11,015 nt of DNA from DATBMY01 sp036554605 (lineage in GTDB: Bacteria; Acidobacteriota; Blastocatellia; UBA7656), in NCBI GenBank assembly GCA_036554605.1, contig DATBMY010000452.1, forward strand, positions 1-11,015, read 5' to 3'. Positions 1 through 7,652 of the stretch are shown here, piece after piece. Numbering within the stretch: the stretch's first letter is position 1; every line of letters starts with the position of its first letter. The notes under the pieces were generated by a model, which saw only the letters and a program-made list of their open reading frames with translations, was not told where the DNA came from and searched no databases. A program made the translations under genes and the position numbers.

Positions 1-2
1 TT

Positions 3-1445
3 GCCATCCGTATGCCGAACGGCGCGCTTACATCGCTGGCTGGAAACATCGATCCTCATAACAGGGTCGCCGTTGCCGATCTGATTCTCGCTCAGGACCG
101 CGTAGCCGAAACGGTTAAATCGCTCCTCGACGATATCAAGCCGGATGTCGTAGGGCTTTCGCTGATGACCTTTCAGCGAAAGACCGGAAAAAAGGTGATG
201 CGGCTCATTCGCTCGCTCAGGCCCGGCGCCCGCATTGTGGTCGGAGGCTATGACCCGAGCCTGGACATCGCCGCATACACCGATACGGGGGATGGGCTGG
301 TCGATTTCATCGTGCGCGGCGAAGGTGAGGTGACTTTCAGAGAGTTGCTTCGGGCCATAGAATCAGAGAGCGGGTACGATAATCTCCCCGGACTCTCATA
401 CCGAAGCGGCGACCGCTTTTATCATAACCCTGACCGGGGGGTGAACGGCCTTGAGAGCGGAGAGATCAAACCGCCCAACCGCAGCGCGCGCGTGCTGAGC
501 GGCTACTCGATAATGGGCAGGCAATCCGACGTTATAGAGACCTCGCGCGGCTGCACTTTCGATTGCAGCTTCTGCTCGATAATCGAGATGCGGGGCAGGA
601 ATTTCTTCACCTATACGTTCGACCGCGTAATAAATGATATTCGCGATGCGCGCAATCACGGCGCGCGGTCAATTTTTATAGTCGATGATAACATTACCCT
701 TAACGTGCGACGGTTCGAGGCGCTATGCCGCGCCATAATTGATGCCGGGCTAAACGATATCGACTACATGGTGCAGGCGATGACATCTTCCATCGCCAAT
801 CACGGAGAACAGCTTGCTCCCCTTATGCGCGAGGCAGGATTTCGTTATGTATTTCTCGGCATCGAAAACGTCCTTGAAGATGACCTGAAATTCTTGCGCG
901 CAAGCTCGAAGAACACCAAACGAGAGAACGGACAGAAGGCCGGCAATGCCACGATCAAAGCGATCGACTATTTACATAAGAACAAGATGTACGTAGTCGG
1001 CGGGTTGATAGTAGGCAATCCCGACGATACGCGCGAATCCATATTGACCAACCTTGAATTTGCCAAGAAGTATATAGACTGGCCCTACATCCAGCACCCC
1101 ACGCCGTACCCGCGCACGCCAATGACCGCGGACTTCCGCGACCGCGGGCTCATAACCAATGAGAACGTGGAGGAGTATGACGGCACGACGGCAGTAGTGA
1201 GAACCGAGCATCTATCGGCCGATGAGGTGGAGTTCTTGAGATGGCGAGCCGAGCGATGGATGAAGCTCAAGCACATGCCGGCGGCCTTTGCCCACGATCC
1301 TCTGTATGTTCTGCGAAACGCAAGGAAGATGTTCGCCCATACCTTTCGCGGCAGCACGATCAGGTCGTTTCTTGGCATCGAGGATGAGCGAAAAGCCTTT
1401 GACCGGTTTCGCGCGATGCGAGAAAAAGAGCGCGCCTATCTTTGA
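3..1445 (+). CDS. B12-binding-domain radical SAM protein, 5'-truncated by the window edge
   Basis: Residues below count from the ATG at 12. Residues ~40-115 have the pattern of a cobalamin-binding (Rossmann-like) domain: PDVVGLSLMT, then IVVGGYDPS, then VDFIVRGEGEVTFREL. Residues ~170-370 are a radical SAM core; the cluster motif is C181-x3-C185-x2-C188 (TSRGCTFDCSFCS), which binds the [4Fe-4S] cluster that cleaves S-adenosylmethionine. Later landmarks are IFIVDDNIT, FLGIENV and GGLIVGNPDDTRES, typical of this class. The reading frame is open to the left edge (codons from 3) and the sequence begins within what is normally the MPxGLLYLAG-like segment after the first strand, so perhaps 10-30 residues are missing and the ATG at 12 is probably internal. 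Members of this class methylate or rearrange lipids, hopanoids, tetrapyrroles or natural products; the substrate here cannot be told. The gene is not obviously linked to the signalling genes downstream. Confidence 0.9.
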   Translation, partial: AIRMPNGALTSLAGNIDPHNRVAVADLILAQDRVAETVKSLLDDIKPDVVGLSLMTFQRKTGKKVMRLIRSLRPGARIVVGGYDPSLDIAAYTDTGDGLVDFIVRGEGEVTFRELLRAIESESGYDNLPGLSYRSGDRFYHNPDRGVNGLESGEIKPPNRSARVLSGYSIMGRQSDVIETSRGCTFDCSFCSIIEMRGRNFFTYTFDRVINDIRDARNHGARSIFIVDDNITLNVRRFEALCRAIIDAGLNDIDYMVQAMTSSIANHGEQLAPLMREAGFRYVFLGIENVLEDDLKFLRASSKNTKRENGQKAGNATIKAIDYLHKNKMYVVGGLIVGNPDDTRESILTNLEFAKKYIDWPYIQHPTPYPRTPMTADFRDRGLITNENVEEYDGTTAVVRTEHLSADEVEFLRWRAERWMKLKHMPAAFAHDPLYVLRNARKMFAHTFRGSTIRSFLGIEDERKAFDRFRAMREKERAYL

Positions 1446-1682
1446 TATGGCCTATTTGGAATAACAAAAAAGGCCGGGCCATACGATTTCGTGTAAAGCG
1501 CTTTGCTATTACTGATGCTAAGTAGCCCTTTTATTGCATTATGAGATGTAATGAATGATGGCCTCTATTTTGCACGGGTCGAAGCCGAGAATTGCAACTT
1601 CAATCTACAAGGTTCAGTTTCTCAATCTGCCAGTTTGCCAGCGACTGCCTTTGGACACCTCACCTTCGATCAGGAGAGTGTT

Positions 1683-2039
1683 ATGACAAGTATTTCACAA
1701 AGATTCAGAATTCTAAAACCAATGATTCTCATGATAATTCTCGCCCTTGCGATACCGCTTCTATCCATGGCTGACGCGTCGGCAAAGAGCCGGGACGGCC
1801 GCGGGAGATATGATCGTGATGACAACCGGAGACGCGCCAGAATACTTCGCGTGCTAAGCCGGAGGCACAACCACCCGTGGGATGAACGCGATGGCCATCG
1901 GAGGAATCGTAGATTCGACCGCCGCTGGGACGACGATAATGACCGCCGGGGCCGCAGGTATGATCGCCGCAGGGACCGCGATGATGATGACAGGCGCGGC
2001 CGCCACGGAAGACGCCACCGAGACCGTGACGACGACTAG
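1683..2039 (+). CDS. Small secreted Arg/Asp-rich low-complexity protein
   Basis: 118 residues. I chose the ATG at 1683 because AGGAG (1672-1676) lies 6 nt upstream and the product then starts with a clear signal peptide: basic n-region (SQRFRILK), hydrophobic stretch (MILMIILALAIPLL) and an A-x-A type cleavage site at ADASA before KS. An in-frame ATG at 1551 would bury the signal peptide and is unlikely. The mature part (~80 residues) is almost entirely Arg, Asp, Gly and His, in alternating runs such as RRYDRRRDRDDDDRRGR, with only a short less biased stretch (ARILRVLSRRHNHPWDE). No known domain is recognised. A polyampholyte of this kind is probably disordered and periplasmic or extracellular; binding of metal, nucleic acid or polysaccharide is possible but unproven. 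The translated frame could in principle be a biased artefact, but the SD plus signal peptide argues for a real gene. Confidence 0.72.
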   Translation: MTSISQRFRILKPMILMIILALAIPLLSMADASAKSRDGRGRYDRDDNRRRARILRVLSRRHNHPWDERDGHRRNRRFDRRWDDDNDRRGRRYDRRRDRDDDDRRGRHGRRHRDRDDD

Positions 2040-2048
2040 TATATGTTT

Positions 2049-2110
2049 AGAGTTCACGCTTTAGCGTGCTTGGCTCAGCCGCGGCAAGCTGATACCTGCA
2101 CTCTGAACTC
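2049..2110. repeat. Palindromic repeat, copy 1 (AGAGTTCA...TGAACTC type)
   Basis: Outer arms GAGTTCA (2050-2056) and TGAACTC (2104-2110) are perfect complements. Inside are a perfect CACGC-TTTA-GCGTG hairpin (2055-2068) and a GCTTG/CAAGC pairing (2068-2072 with 2085-2089). The order of blocks (AGAGTTCA, GCTTxAGC, TGCxT, GCAAGCT, CTCTG) matches the element at 3392-3442, so the two look like diverged copies of one family. They sit on either side of the cheB-like gene. Probably a REP-like or MITE-like intergenic element; no coding capacity. Confidence 0.6.
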
Positions 2111-2175
2111 AAAGCAACAGGTCTAATACCATGACGCTCATATATCACTGCCAAGCTTAAACACCCCTCTCTATG

Positions 2176-2205
2176 GTAGGGGCGGACACGCCGGTCTGCC
2201 CCTAC
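2176..2205. repeat. GTAGGGGC hairpin overlapping the cheB-like stop codon
   Basis: A 12-bp stem, GTAGGGGCGGAC (2176-2187) against GTCTGCCCCTAC (2194-2205), with one G-T wobble and a 6-nt loop ACGCCG. The minus-strand cheB-like gene ends inside it: its TAG stop (complement of 2202-2204) is part of the right arm. There is no T-run after the hairpin on either strand, so it is not a canonical intrinsic terminator, though it could protect or end the transcript. GTAGGGGC...GCCCCTAC hairpins are common dispersed intergenic repeats in several phyla. Confidence 0.55.
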
Positions 2206-3224
2206 TTGCCCCTTTCAATCTCTTCCTTGTCTCCGAGCTTTTCATGATTTAACGCAACCTGCCTGACCATTTCAGCGCGCTGCTCGGCCTCCCCGGCCTT
2301 CGCCCGAAGGATATCGGCCACATCTGCGTGTTCGCCGCCTCTCAGATGTTCCGCCATGTGACGCATCAGCATAATGCTCTCTTGAATAGAGCGGACGGTG
2401 TTCCAGAGCGAATCTTCAATGTTTTCGGTCAGCTCGGCAAGCAGGCTGTTAAAGGTGAATCCATGCCCTGTGTGGCAGCGGTAACGTAGCGGCTTATCTT
2501 CTCTTAATTGCAGCAGCGCGCCGTGGCATTCCGGGCAGGTGAATAACGACAGGTCGCCGAGCTTCAAGATGCCGGCACGCACGGGCTGGTCTTCTTCGGC
2601 TATCTTGACTTCGATCTCTATATCTTCTGGCACTTTGGTCTCTCCTCTCTGCTCGAAAGGTACTTTCGTCAGGCGGACTAGAAGCGGGCCGATCTCCGCA
2701 ATCGGCAGGCAGTAATCGACCGCGATGTGCCTGAGCGCGCTCGAAGGCATGGACGGGTAGATGGCGTCCTCCGGGTCCTGCACGACTGCCGTCCCGCCGC
2801 GCCGCTTTATGGCCCACAGCCCGGCCGTGCCGTCGTCGAGCCCGCCCGTCAGCACCACCCCGATCACCCGCGACCCGAACGCCCGAGCCGCCGAGCGAAA
2901 TAGAGGATCGACCGCCGGGCGGAAGCGGTTCTCTTTCGGCCCGCGCGTCGTAAGCATGTGGCCTGATGGGTCGAGCAGCAAATGGCGATCGGGCGGCGCG
3001 ACATAGATATTACCGGGCAGTATGGACTGAAGGTGGCGGGCCGTGTGCGCGGGCAGCGGCCCGGCTCGCGAGAGAATGCCCGCAAGAACGCTCGGGCTTT
3101 CCGCTGCTATGTGCTGGACGACGAAGATGCTTGCGGGAAAATCAACCGGCAAAGCGCGGACCAACTCCTGCAACGCCTCGATGCCGCCGGCAGAGGCCCC
3201 GATCACTATGATGTCTCTTGGCAT
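2202..3224 (-). CDS. Stand-alone CheB-type protein-glutamate methylesterase with C-terminal zinc-ribbon-like module
   Basis: 340 residues. Residues 1-190 are a CheB catalytic domain: nucleophile Ser11 in GASAGG, His38 in VVQHI and Asp131 in LTGGLDDGTAG line up with the Ser-His-Asp triad of Salmonella CheB (S164, H190, D286). It would hydrolyse methyl-glutamate (or deamidate glutamine) on a receptor-like partner. There is no N-terminal receiver domain, so it lacks the usual phosphorylation switch. After a linker, residues ~228-256 hold CPEC (C230, C233) and YRCHTGHGF (C250, H251, H254), a probable zinc ribbon, followed by a helical tail to 340. The ATG has an AGGAC-like ribosome site about 8 nt upstream. 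The gene is divergent from the hybrid CheB-CheR kinase, with 319 nt between the starts. CheB-zinc ribbon architecture occurs elsewhere, but its partner is not known to me; a role tied to the neighbouring kinase is inference. Confidence 0.9.
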   Translation of the reverse strand: MPRDIIVIGASAGGIEALQELVRALPVDFPASIFVVQHIAAESPSVLAGILSRAGPLPAHTARHLQSILPGNIYVAPPDRHLLLDPSGHMLTTRGPKENRFRPAVDPLFRSAARAFGSRVIGVVLTGGLDDGTAGLWAIKRRGGTAVVQDPEDAIYPSMPSSALRHIAVDYCLPIAEIGPLLVRLTKVPFEQRGETKVPEDIEIEVKIAEEDQPVRAGILKLGDLSLFTCPECHGALLQLREDKPLRYRCHTGHGFTFNSLLAELTENIEDSLWNTVRSIQESIMLMRHMAEHLRGGEHADVADILRAKAGEAEQRAEMVRQVALNHEKLGDKEEIERGK

Positions 3225-3543
3225 TTTACGGTCCTGGCAGACGGCCGGGAAATCAATCCGGGGTGGGGTGGAATAATCACAGCCGCTTGGAGGTATCAGT
3301 AAATCGATTCAACGTCCCTGGGTGAATTGTACTGTACAGCGGTCATCTATTCCACTAGACTTTTGATCTCGCTTCGGTTGACAAAAGAGTTCAGAGTTCA
3401 AGCTTAAGCTTGCCTCCCTCCGACGACGCAAGCTTTACTCTGCGAGGTTTGATTCCGCGGCACTACCGGTTAATAATCTCGGGGAACAAAAGAGTGTTTC
3501 TTCAATCCGAAAATCACTCTGCTCCCATTAGCAGGTGGATGAA
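3225..3543. other. Divergent intergenic region between cheB-like gene and hybrid kinase
   Basis: 319 nt with no convincing gene. It must hold promoters for both directions. Visible on the plus strand are a perfect TTGACA (3378-3383) that could be a -35 box, although the -10 spacing falls in the palindrome at 3392-3442 and no good TATAAT is present; an 8-bp palindrome CTGTACAG (3332-3339); and the palindromic repeat annotated separately. On the minus strand the ribosome site of the cheB-like gene lies just above 3224. No terminator or RNA gene is seen. Confidence 0.4.
3392..3442. repeat. Palindromic repeat, copy 2 (nested AAGCTT hairpins)
   Basis: Outer arms CAGAGT (3392-3397) and ACTCTG (3437-3442) enclose an 8-bp perfect stem AAGCTTGC (3406-3413) with GCAAGCTT (3428-3435) around a 14-nt loop. 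A 14-bp perfect palindrome, CAAGCTTAAGCTTG, lies at 3399-3412, so two alternative hairpins compete for the same arm. Block order resembles the copy at 2049-2110. It lies between the TTGACA at 3378 and the kinase start, so it would be in the 5' leader or promoter of the kinase operon. Confidence 0.6.
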
Positions 3544-6500
3544 ATGGCCGACACTCCAAAACGCACCGGGAGAAAAAAGCGCACTAACAAGAAATCGAAC
3601 CACGACCTTTTTCTGGTCGGGCTCGGCGCATCGGCGGGCGGGATAAAGGCGCTGGAAGATTTTTTCGACAATATGCCCACCTCAAGCGGCATGGCATTCG
3701 TCGTCGTGCTCCACCTGTCGCCCGAGCATGAGAGCAACCTCGCGCCCATGCTCCAGCGCAGGACTATAATGCCGGTCGTGCAGGTGACCGAGACGGTAAA
3801 AGTCGAACCCAACCACGTCTATGTCATCCCACCTGCCAAGCACCTGCGCCTGGTCGATGGGATGCTCCATCTGGCCGACCCGGAACAGGACCGGGGCCGC
3901 CGCGTGCCCATCGATCTTTTCTTCCGCACGCTCGGCCAGGCATACCGCGAGCACGCAATAGGTGTAGTCTTATCGGGGACCGGCACCGACGGCACTCTCG
4001 GGTTGCGGCGCATAAAGGAAGAAGGCGGCATCAGCATCGTGCAGGACCCGCACGAGGCCGAATACGACGGCATGCTGCGTAGCGCCATAGGCGAAGGGCT
4101 TGCCGACTTTGTCCTGCCTGCCTCGGCCATGCCCGAAAAGCTCGTCGCCATCCGGGAGGCTTCCGAGAAGATTCAGCTCCCGCCCGAAGGTGATAAGCCG
4201 CCGAAGGGCGAGGAAGCCGACGCCCTGCGTGACGTGCTGACGCTGTTGCGCGTGCGGACCGGGCACGACTTCAGCAACTACAAGCAGGCGACGATACTGC
4301 GCCGCGTCACAAGGCGCATGCAGATGCATGAGGTGCCGGACCTGGTCTCATACATGAAATACCTGCGCGAGCACCCGCCGGAGGTCGTTGAGCTTCAGCA
4401 GGACCTTTTGATCTCGGTCACAAATTTCTTCCGCGACCACGAAGCTTTCGACTACCTGGAGAAGGAGGTCATCCCCAGGCTTTTCGAGGGCAAGCAGAGC
4501 CTGGATCAGGTGCGCGTGTGGGGGACGGGCTGCGCCACGGGCGAGGAAGCCTATTCACTCGCCATGCTATTGTGGGAGTTTGCCGAGCACATGGACCGGC
4601 CACCCGGTGTCCAAGTATTCGCCACCGATCTCGATAACGAATCTATAATGCAGGCGCGCGAAGGCGTCTTCCCGGAGTCGATCATCGCCGACGTCTCGCC
4701 CGAAAGGCTGAAACACTTCTTCACGCAAGACGGGCAGCATTACCGGGTCAAGAAGCAAATAAGGGAGGCGGTGCTCTTTGCCCCGCACAATATATTGCGC
4801 GACCCGCCCTTTTCGCGCCTCGATATGGTGAGCTGCCGTAACCTGCTCATATACCTCAACCGCGAGACGCAGGACCGCGTGCTGGAGATATTTCACTTCG
4901 CGCTCAAGCCCGGGGCCTTCCTATTCCTGGGCACTTCCGAATCGGCCGAAACTTTGCCTGAGCTTTTCACGCCCGTCGATAAGAAGCTGCGCGTCTTCCG
5001 GCGCAGCACCGTTGCCTCTTCAATCCAGAACATTCCTATGATGCCGGTGCCGGGCCGGTGGGACGTGAAAGTGCCGGACGTGCCGGTGCCCGCCCGAAAG
5101 GGATTTAGCTACGCCGATCTGCACCAGAAGATCGTAGAGCAGTTCGCACCCCCGAGCGTGCTCGTCAACGAGGCTTACGACGTAGTGCATATATCGGAGA
5201 GCGCCGGCCGCTACCTTCGCATGATGGGCGGAGAGCCCTCGCGCAACCTGATGAGACTTATTCACCCCGACCTGCGGCTCGACGTTCGCGCCGCCCTCTA
5301 CGCCGCGCTACAGGAGGGCCATGAGAGCGTGACCCGGCGCGTCCCGCTAGAGATCGATGGTGAGAAGAGGTTGATCAAGGTTATCGTGCGGCCGTTCAGA
5401 CATAGCGACGTTTATCCGCCCTTCTTACTTGTCATCTTTGACGGTATAGAGGACCCATCCGGCATGGACAAGCTCCCGGAGCACGCGGAAGCTAAACCGA
5501 TTGACGCCTCCGAGACAGGGATGGATCAGGTAGTAAGCCGGATGGAAGAAGAGCTGCAACAGACCCGGAGCATGCTTCGCGCGACGGTCGAGCAGTACGA
5601 GACCTCGACCGAAGAGCTGAGGGCGTCGAACGAAGAGCTTCAGGCCATAAACGAGGAGTTACGCAGCGCGACCGAGGAACTGGAGACGAGCAAGGAGAAG
5701 CTGCAGTCTCTCAATGAGGAATTGCAAACGGTCAATCTTGAGTTGAAGGATAAGGTCGAAGAGGTCAGCCGGGCCAACGCCGACCTGTCGAACCTGCTCG
5801 CTTCGACCGACATCGGCACGGTATTTCTGGACCGCGAGCTTCGGATCACGCGCTTCACGCCGCGCCTCACGGATAATTTCAACATTCTTAAATCCGACAT
5901 CGGGCGCCCGCTCTCGCACCTGACTCACAGGCTCGATTATCCGGAACTTCAGCACGACGCCGAGCGCGTGATCCAGACCCTGGAGAGGGTAGAGTGCGAG
6001 GTCCGCGGCAACAATGAGCAGTGGTACCTGGCGCGCATGCTCCCGTACCGCACGGCCGAAGATAAGATCATCGGCGTCGTGTTCACGTTCATCGACATCA
6101 CCGAGCGCAAGCAGACCGAGGAAGCCTTGCACAAGTCGCAAGAGCGGTGGCAGCAGGCATTTCAGGTCGAAACTATCGGTGTCAACTTCTTCAATACCGA
6201 CGGCCGCATTACCAATGCAAACGACGCCTTTCTAAGGATGAGCGGTTACAGCCGCGAGGATTTAGCGCAAGGGCGGCTGCGCTGGGACACAATGACGCCG
6301 CCCGAGTGGATGGGGCGGTCACTGCAAGCCGTAGAGGAGTTCAAGTTGAAGGGGCGCACGTCTGCTTACGAGAAGCAATACATACGTGAGGACGGCACGC
6401 GATGGTGGGCGCTGTTCGCATGGACGGGGCTCAGCGAAAATGAGGGGGTCGAGTATACGCTTGACATCACCGACCGCATCCAGACCGAAGCGCTTTTCAG

Positions 6501-7638
6501 GGAGCGCGAGGAACAACTGCGCCTGGTGCTCGATTCAATCGAAGATTATGCCATCTTTACGCTCGACAACGAGGGGCGCATAACGCGCTGGAACACGGGG
6601 GCTGAGAAAATATTCTGCTACTCTTCGCAAGAGATCCTCGGGCAGGACACCGCCATCATATTCACGCCGGAAGACCGCGAGAATGGGATGCACAATAAAG
6701 AGATGAATACGGCGCGCACTGAAGGGCGGGCCGAGGACGAGAGGTGGCACCTGCGCAAGGACGGCACGCGCTTCTACGCGTCGGGCGTGATGGCGCCGGT
6801 GCGCAACGGCGAGATTCACGGTTTCGTCAAGATAGCGCGCGACCTTACCGACAGGCAGATACGTGAAGAGGAACGCGCGAAGTTAACGCAACAGCTCGAA
6901 GTGGAGCGAGAGCAACTGGAAGGGTGGGTCAAAGACCGTACCCACGACCTGGAATCGGAAATTGTCGAGCGCCGTGGGGCCGAAGAGCGAATCAAAGATC
7001 TGCTGCGCCGCATAGTCAACATACAAGAGCTTGAGCGACGGCGGATCTCGCGCGACTTGCATGACTTGCTCGGGCAGCAACTGACCGCGCTCAGATTGAA
7101 CCTTGAGGCCATAAAGGAGAAATGCGCGGACGAGCCCGGGATTTGCAAGGACGTAGAGCAGGCGCAATCGGTTGCCAAGCGGCTCGACTCGGAAGTAGAT
7201 TTCCTGGCCTGGGAGCTGCGGCCCGCCGCGCTCGACGAGTTCGGGCTCGTTAGCGCCCTCGATAACTTTATACGCGAGTGGTCGGAGCATTACGGCATCG
7301 AAGCCGAATTTCACACCTCGGGTCTTACGGGCATCCGACTCCGGGGCGACGCCGAAACGAACCTTTACCGCATAGCTCAGGAGGCGCTCAACAACGTCTT
7401 CAAACACTCCGAGGCTACGCGCATTGACGTTATACTTGAACGACGCGACAGCAATATAATGCTTGTAATCGAGGACAACGGCAAAGGGTTCGACCCTAAC
7501 GAAGAGATGAAACATAACAAGGGGTTAGGACTAATCAGCATGCGCGAGCGCGCGGCGCTGGTCGACGGCTCGCTTGAAATAGAATCTACAACCGAGGGTA
7601 CGACTGTATTCATCCGCGTTCCCTTTAGTCCGCTTTAA
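3544..7638 (+). CDS. Hybrid CheB-CheR-PAS-histidine kinase (1364 residues)
   Basis: Start: ATG 3544 has AGGTGG 5 nt upstream (3533-3538); an in-frame GTG at 3535 lies inside that site and is less likely. After a Lys/Arg-rich head (4-17): CheB methylesterase ~22-210 with Ser30 (GLGASAGG), His57 (VVLHLSPEH) and Asp149 (SGTGTDGTLG); CheR methyltransferase ~225-490 with SAM motif GTGCATGEEAYS (Cys330) and SCRNLLIYLN (~428-438); a PAS-like domain ~520-640; a long Glu-rich coiled coil ~660-755 (repeated EELxxxNEEL); PAS ~756-860, ~863-980 and ~986-1105; a second short coiled coil; HisKA_3 dimerisation region with phospho-acceptor His1173 (SRDLHDLLGQQ); HATPase with N box (EALNNVFKH, N1283), EDNGKGFD (D1311) and GLGLISMRERA. 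It lacks transmembrane segments, so cytoplasmic. The kinase class is NarX/DegS-like, not CheA-like, and pairs with NarL-type regulators, as encoded 14 nt downstream. All catalytic residues appear intact. The methylation target and the PAS ligands are unknown. Confidence 0.95.
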   Translation: MADTPKRTGRKKRTNKKSNHDLFLVGLGASAGGIKALEDFFDNMPTSSGMAFVVVLHLSPEHESNLAPMLQRRTIMPVVQVTETVKVEPNHVYVIPPAKHLRLVDGMLHLADPEQDRGRRVPIDLFFRTLGQAYREHAIGVVLSGTGTDGTLGLRRIKEEGGISIVQDPHEAEYDGMLRSAIGEGLADFVLPASAMPEKLVAIREASEKIQLPPEGDKPPKGEEADALRDVLTLLRVRTGHDFSNYKQATILRRVTRRMQMHEVPDLVSYMKYLREHPPEVVELQQDLLISVTNFFRDHEAFDYLEKEVIPRLFEGKQSLDQVRVWGTGCATGEEAYSLAMLLWEFAEHMDRPPGVQVFATDLDNESIMQAREGVFPESIIADVSPERLKHFFTQDGQHYRVKKQIREAVLFAPHNILRDPPFSRLDMVSCRNLLIYLNRETQDRVLEIFHFALKPGAFLFLGTSESAETLPELFTPVDKKLRVFRRSTVASSIQNIPMMPVPGRWDVKVPDVPVPARKGFSYADLHQKIVEQFAPPSVLVNEAYDVVHISESAGRYLRMMGGEPSRNLMRLIHPDLRLDVRAALYAALQEGHESVTRRVPLEIDGEKRLIKVIVRPFRHSDVYPPFLLVIFDGIEDPSGMDKLPEHAEAKPIDASETGMDQVVSRMEEELQQTRSMLRATVEQYETSTEELRASNEELQAINEELRSATEELETSKEKLQSLNEELQTVNLELKDKVEEVSRANADLSNLLASTDIGTVFLDRELRITRFTPRLTDNFNILKSDIGRPLSHLTHRLDYPELQHDAERVIQTLERVECEVRGNNEQWYLARMLPYRTAEDKIIGVVFTFIDITERKQTEEALHKSQERWQQAFQVETIGVNFFNTDGRITNANDAFLRMSGYSREDLAQGRLRWDTMTPPEWMGRSLQAVEEFKLKGRTSAYEKQYIREDGTRWWALFAWTGLSENEGVEYTLDITDRIQTEALFREREEQLRLVLDSIEDYAIFTLDNEGRITRWNTGAEKIFCYSSQEILGQDTAIIFTPEDRENGMHNKEMNTARTEGRAEDERWHLRKDGTRFYASGVMAPVRNGEIHGFVKIARDLTDRQIREEERAKLTQQLEVEREQLEGWVKDRTHDLESEIVERRGAEERIKDLLRRIVNIQELERRRISRDLHDLLGQQLTALRLNLEAIKEKCADEPGICKDVEQAQSVAKRLDSEVDFLAWELRPAALDEFGLVSALDNFIREWSEHYGIEAEFHTSGLTGIRLRGDAETNLYRIAQEALNNVFKHSEATRIDVILERRDSNIMLVIEDNGKGFDPNEEMKHNKGLGLISMRERAALVDGSLEIESTTEGTTVFIRVPFSPL

Positions 7639-7652
7639 TCAGGGAGGACATC

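Noticed and set aside
1446..1483. TATGGCC/GGCCATA inverted repeat after the radical SAM gene as a terminator
   Set aside because: The arms are only 7 bp with a 24-nt loop and no following T-run, too weak to call.
1551..1682. N-terminal extension of the Arg/Asp-rich protein from an upstream ATG
   Set aside because: It would place 44 polar residues before a complete signal peptide, and the downstream ATG at 1683 has a well-placed AGGAG.
1882..2064. Ala/Thr/Met-rich frame overlapping the Arg/Asp-rich gene
   Set aside because: It is the shifted reading of the CGN/GAN repeats; the frame with the signal peptide and ribosome site is preferred.
3410..3646. 78-codon frame upstream of and overlapping the hybrid kinase
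   Set aside because: It begins with TTG inside a palindromic repeat, has no ribosome site and runs into the kinase N-terminus in another frame.
5659..6141. 160-codon open frame on the minus strand
   Set aside because: Antisense to the coiled coil and second PAS domain of the hybrid kinase; no ribosome site or recognisable motif.
6883..7515. 210-codon open frame on the minus strand
   Set aside because: It lies entirely opposite the HisKA_3/HATPase part of the hybrid kinase, whose motifs are clear; the frame is open only because of codon bias and its translation shows no domain.
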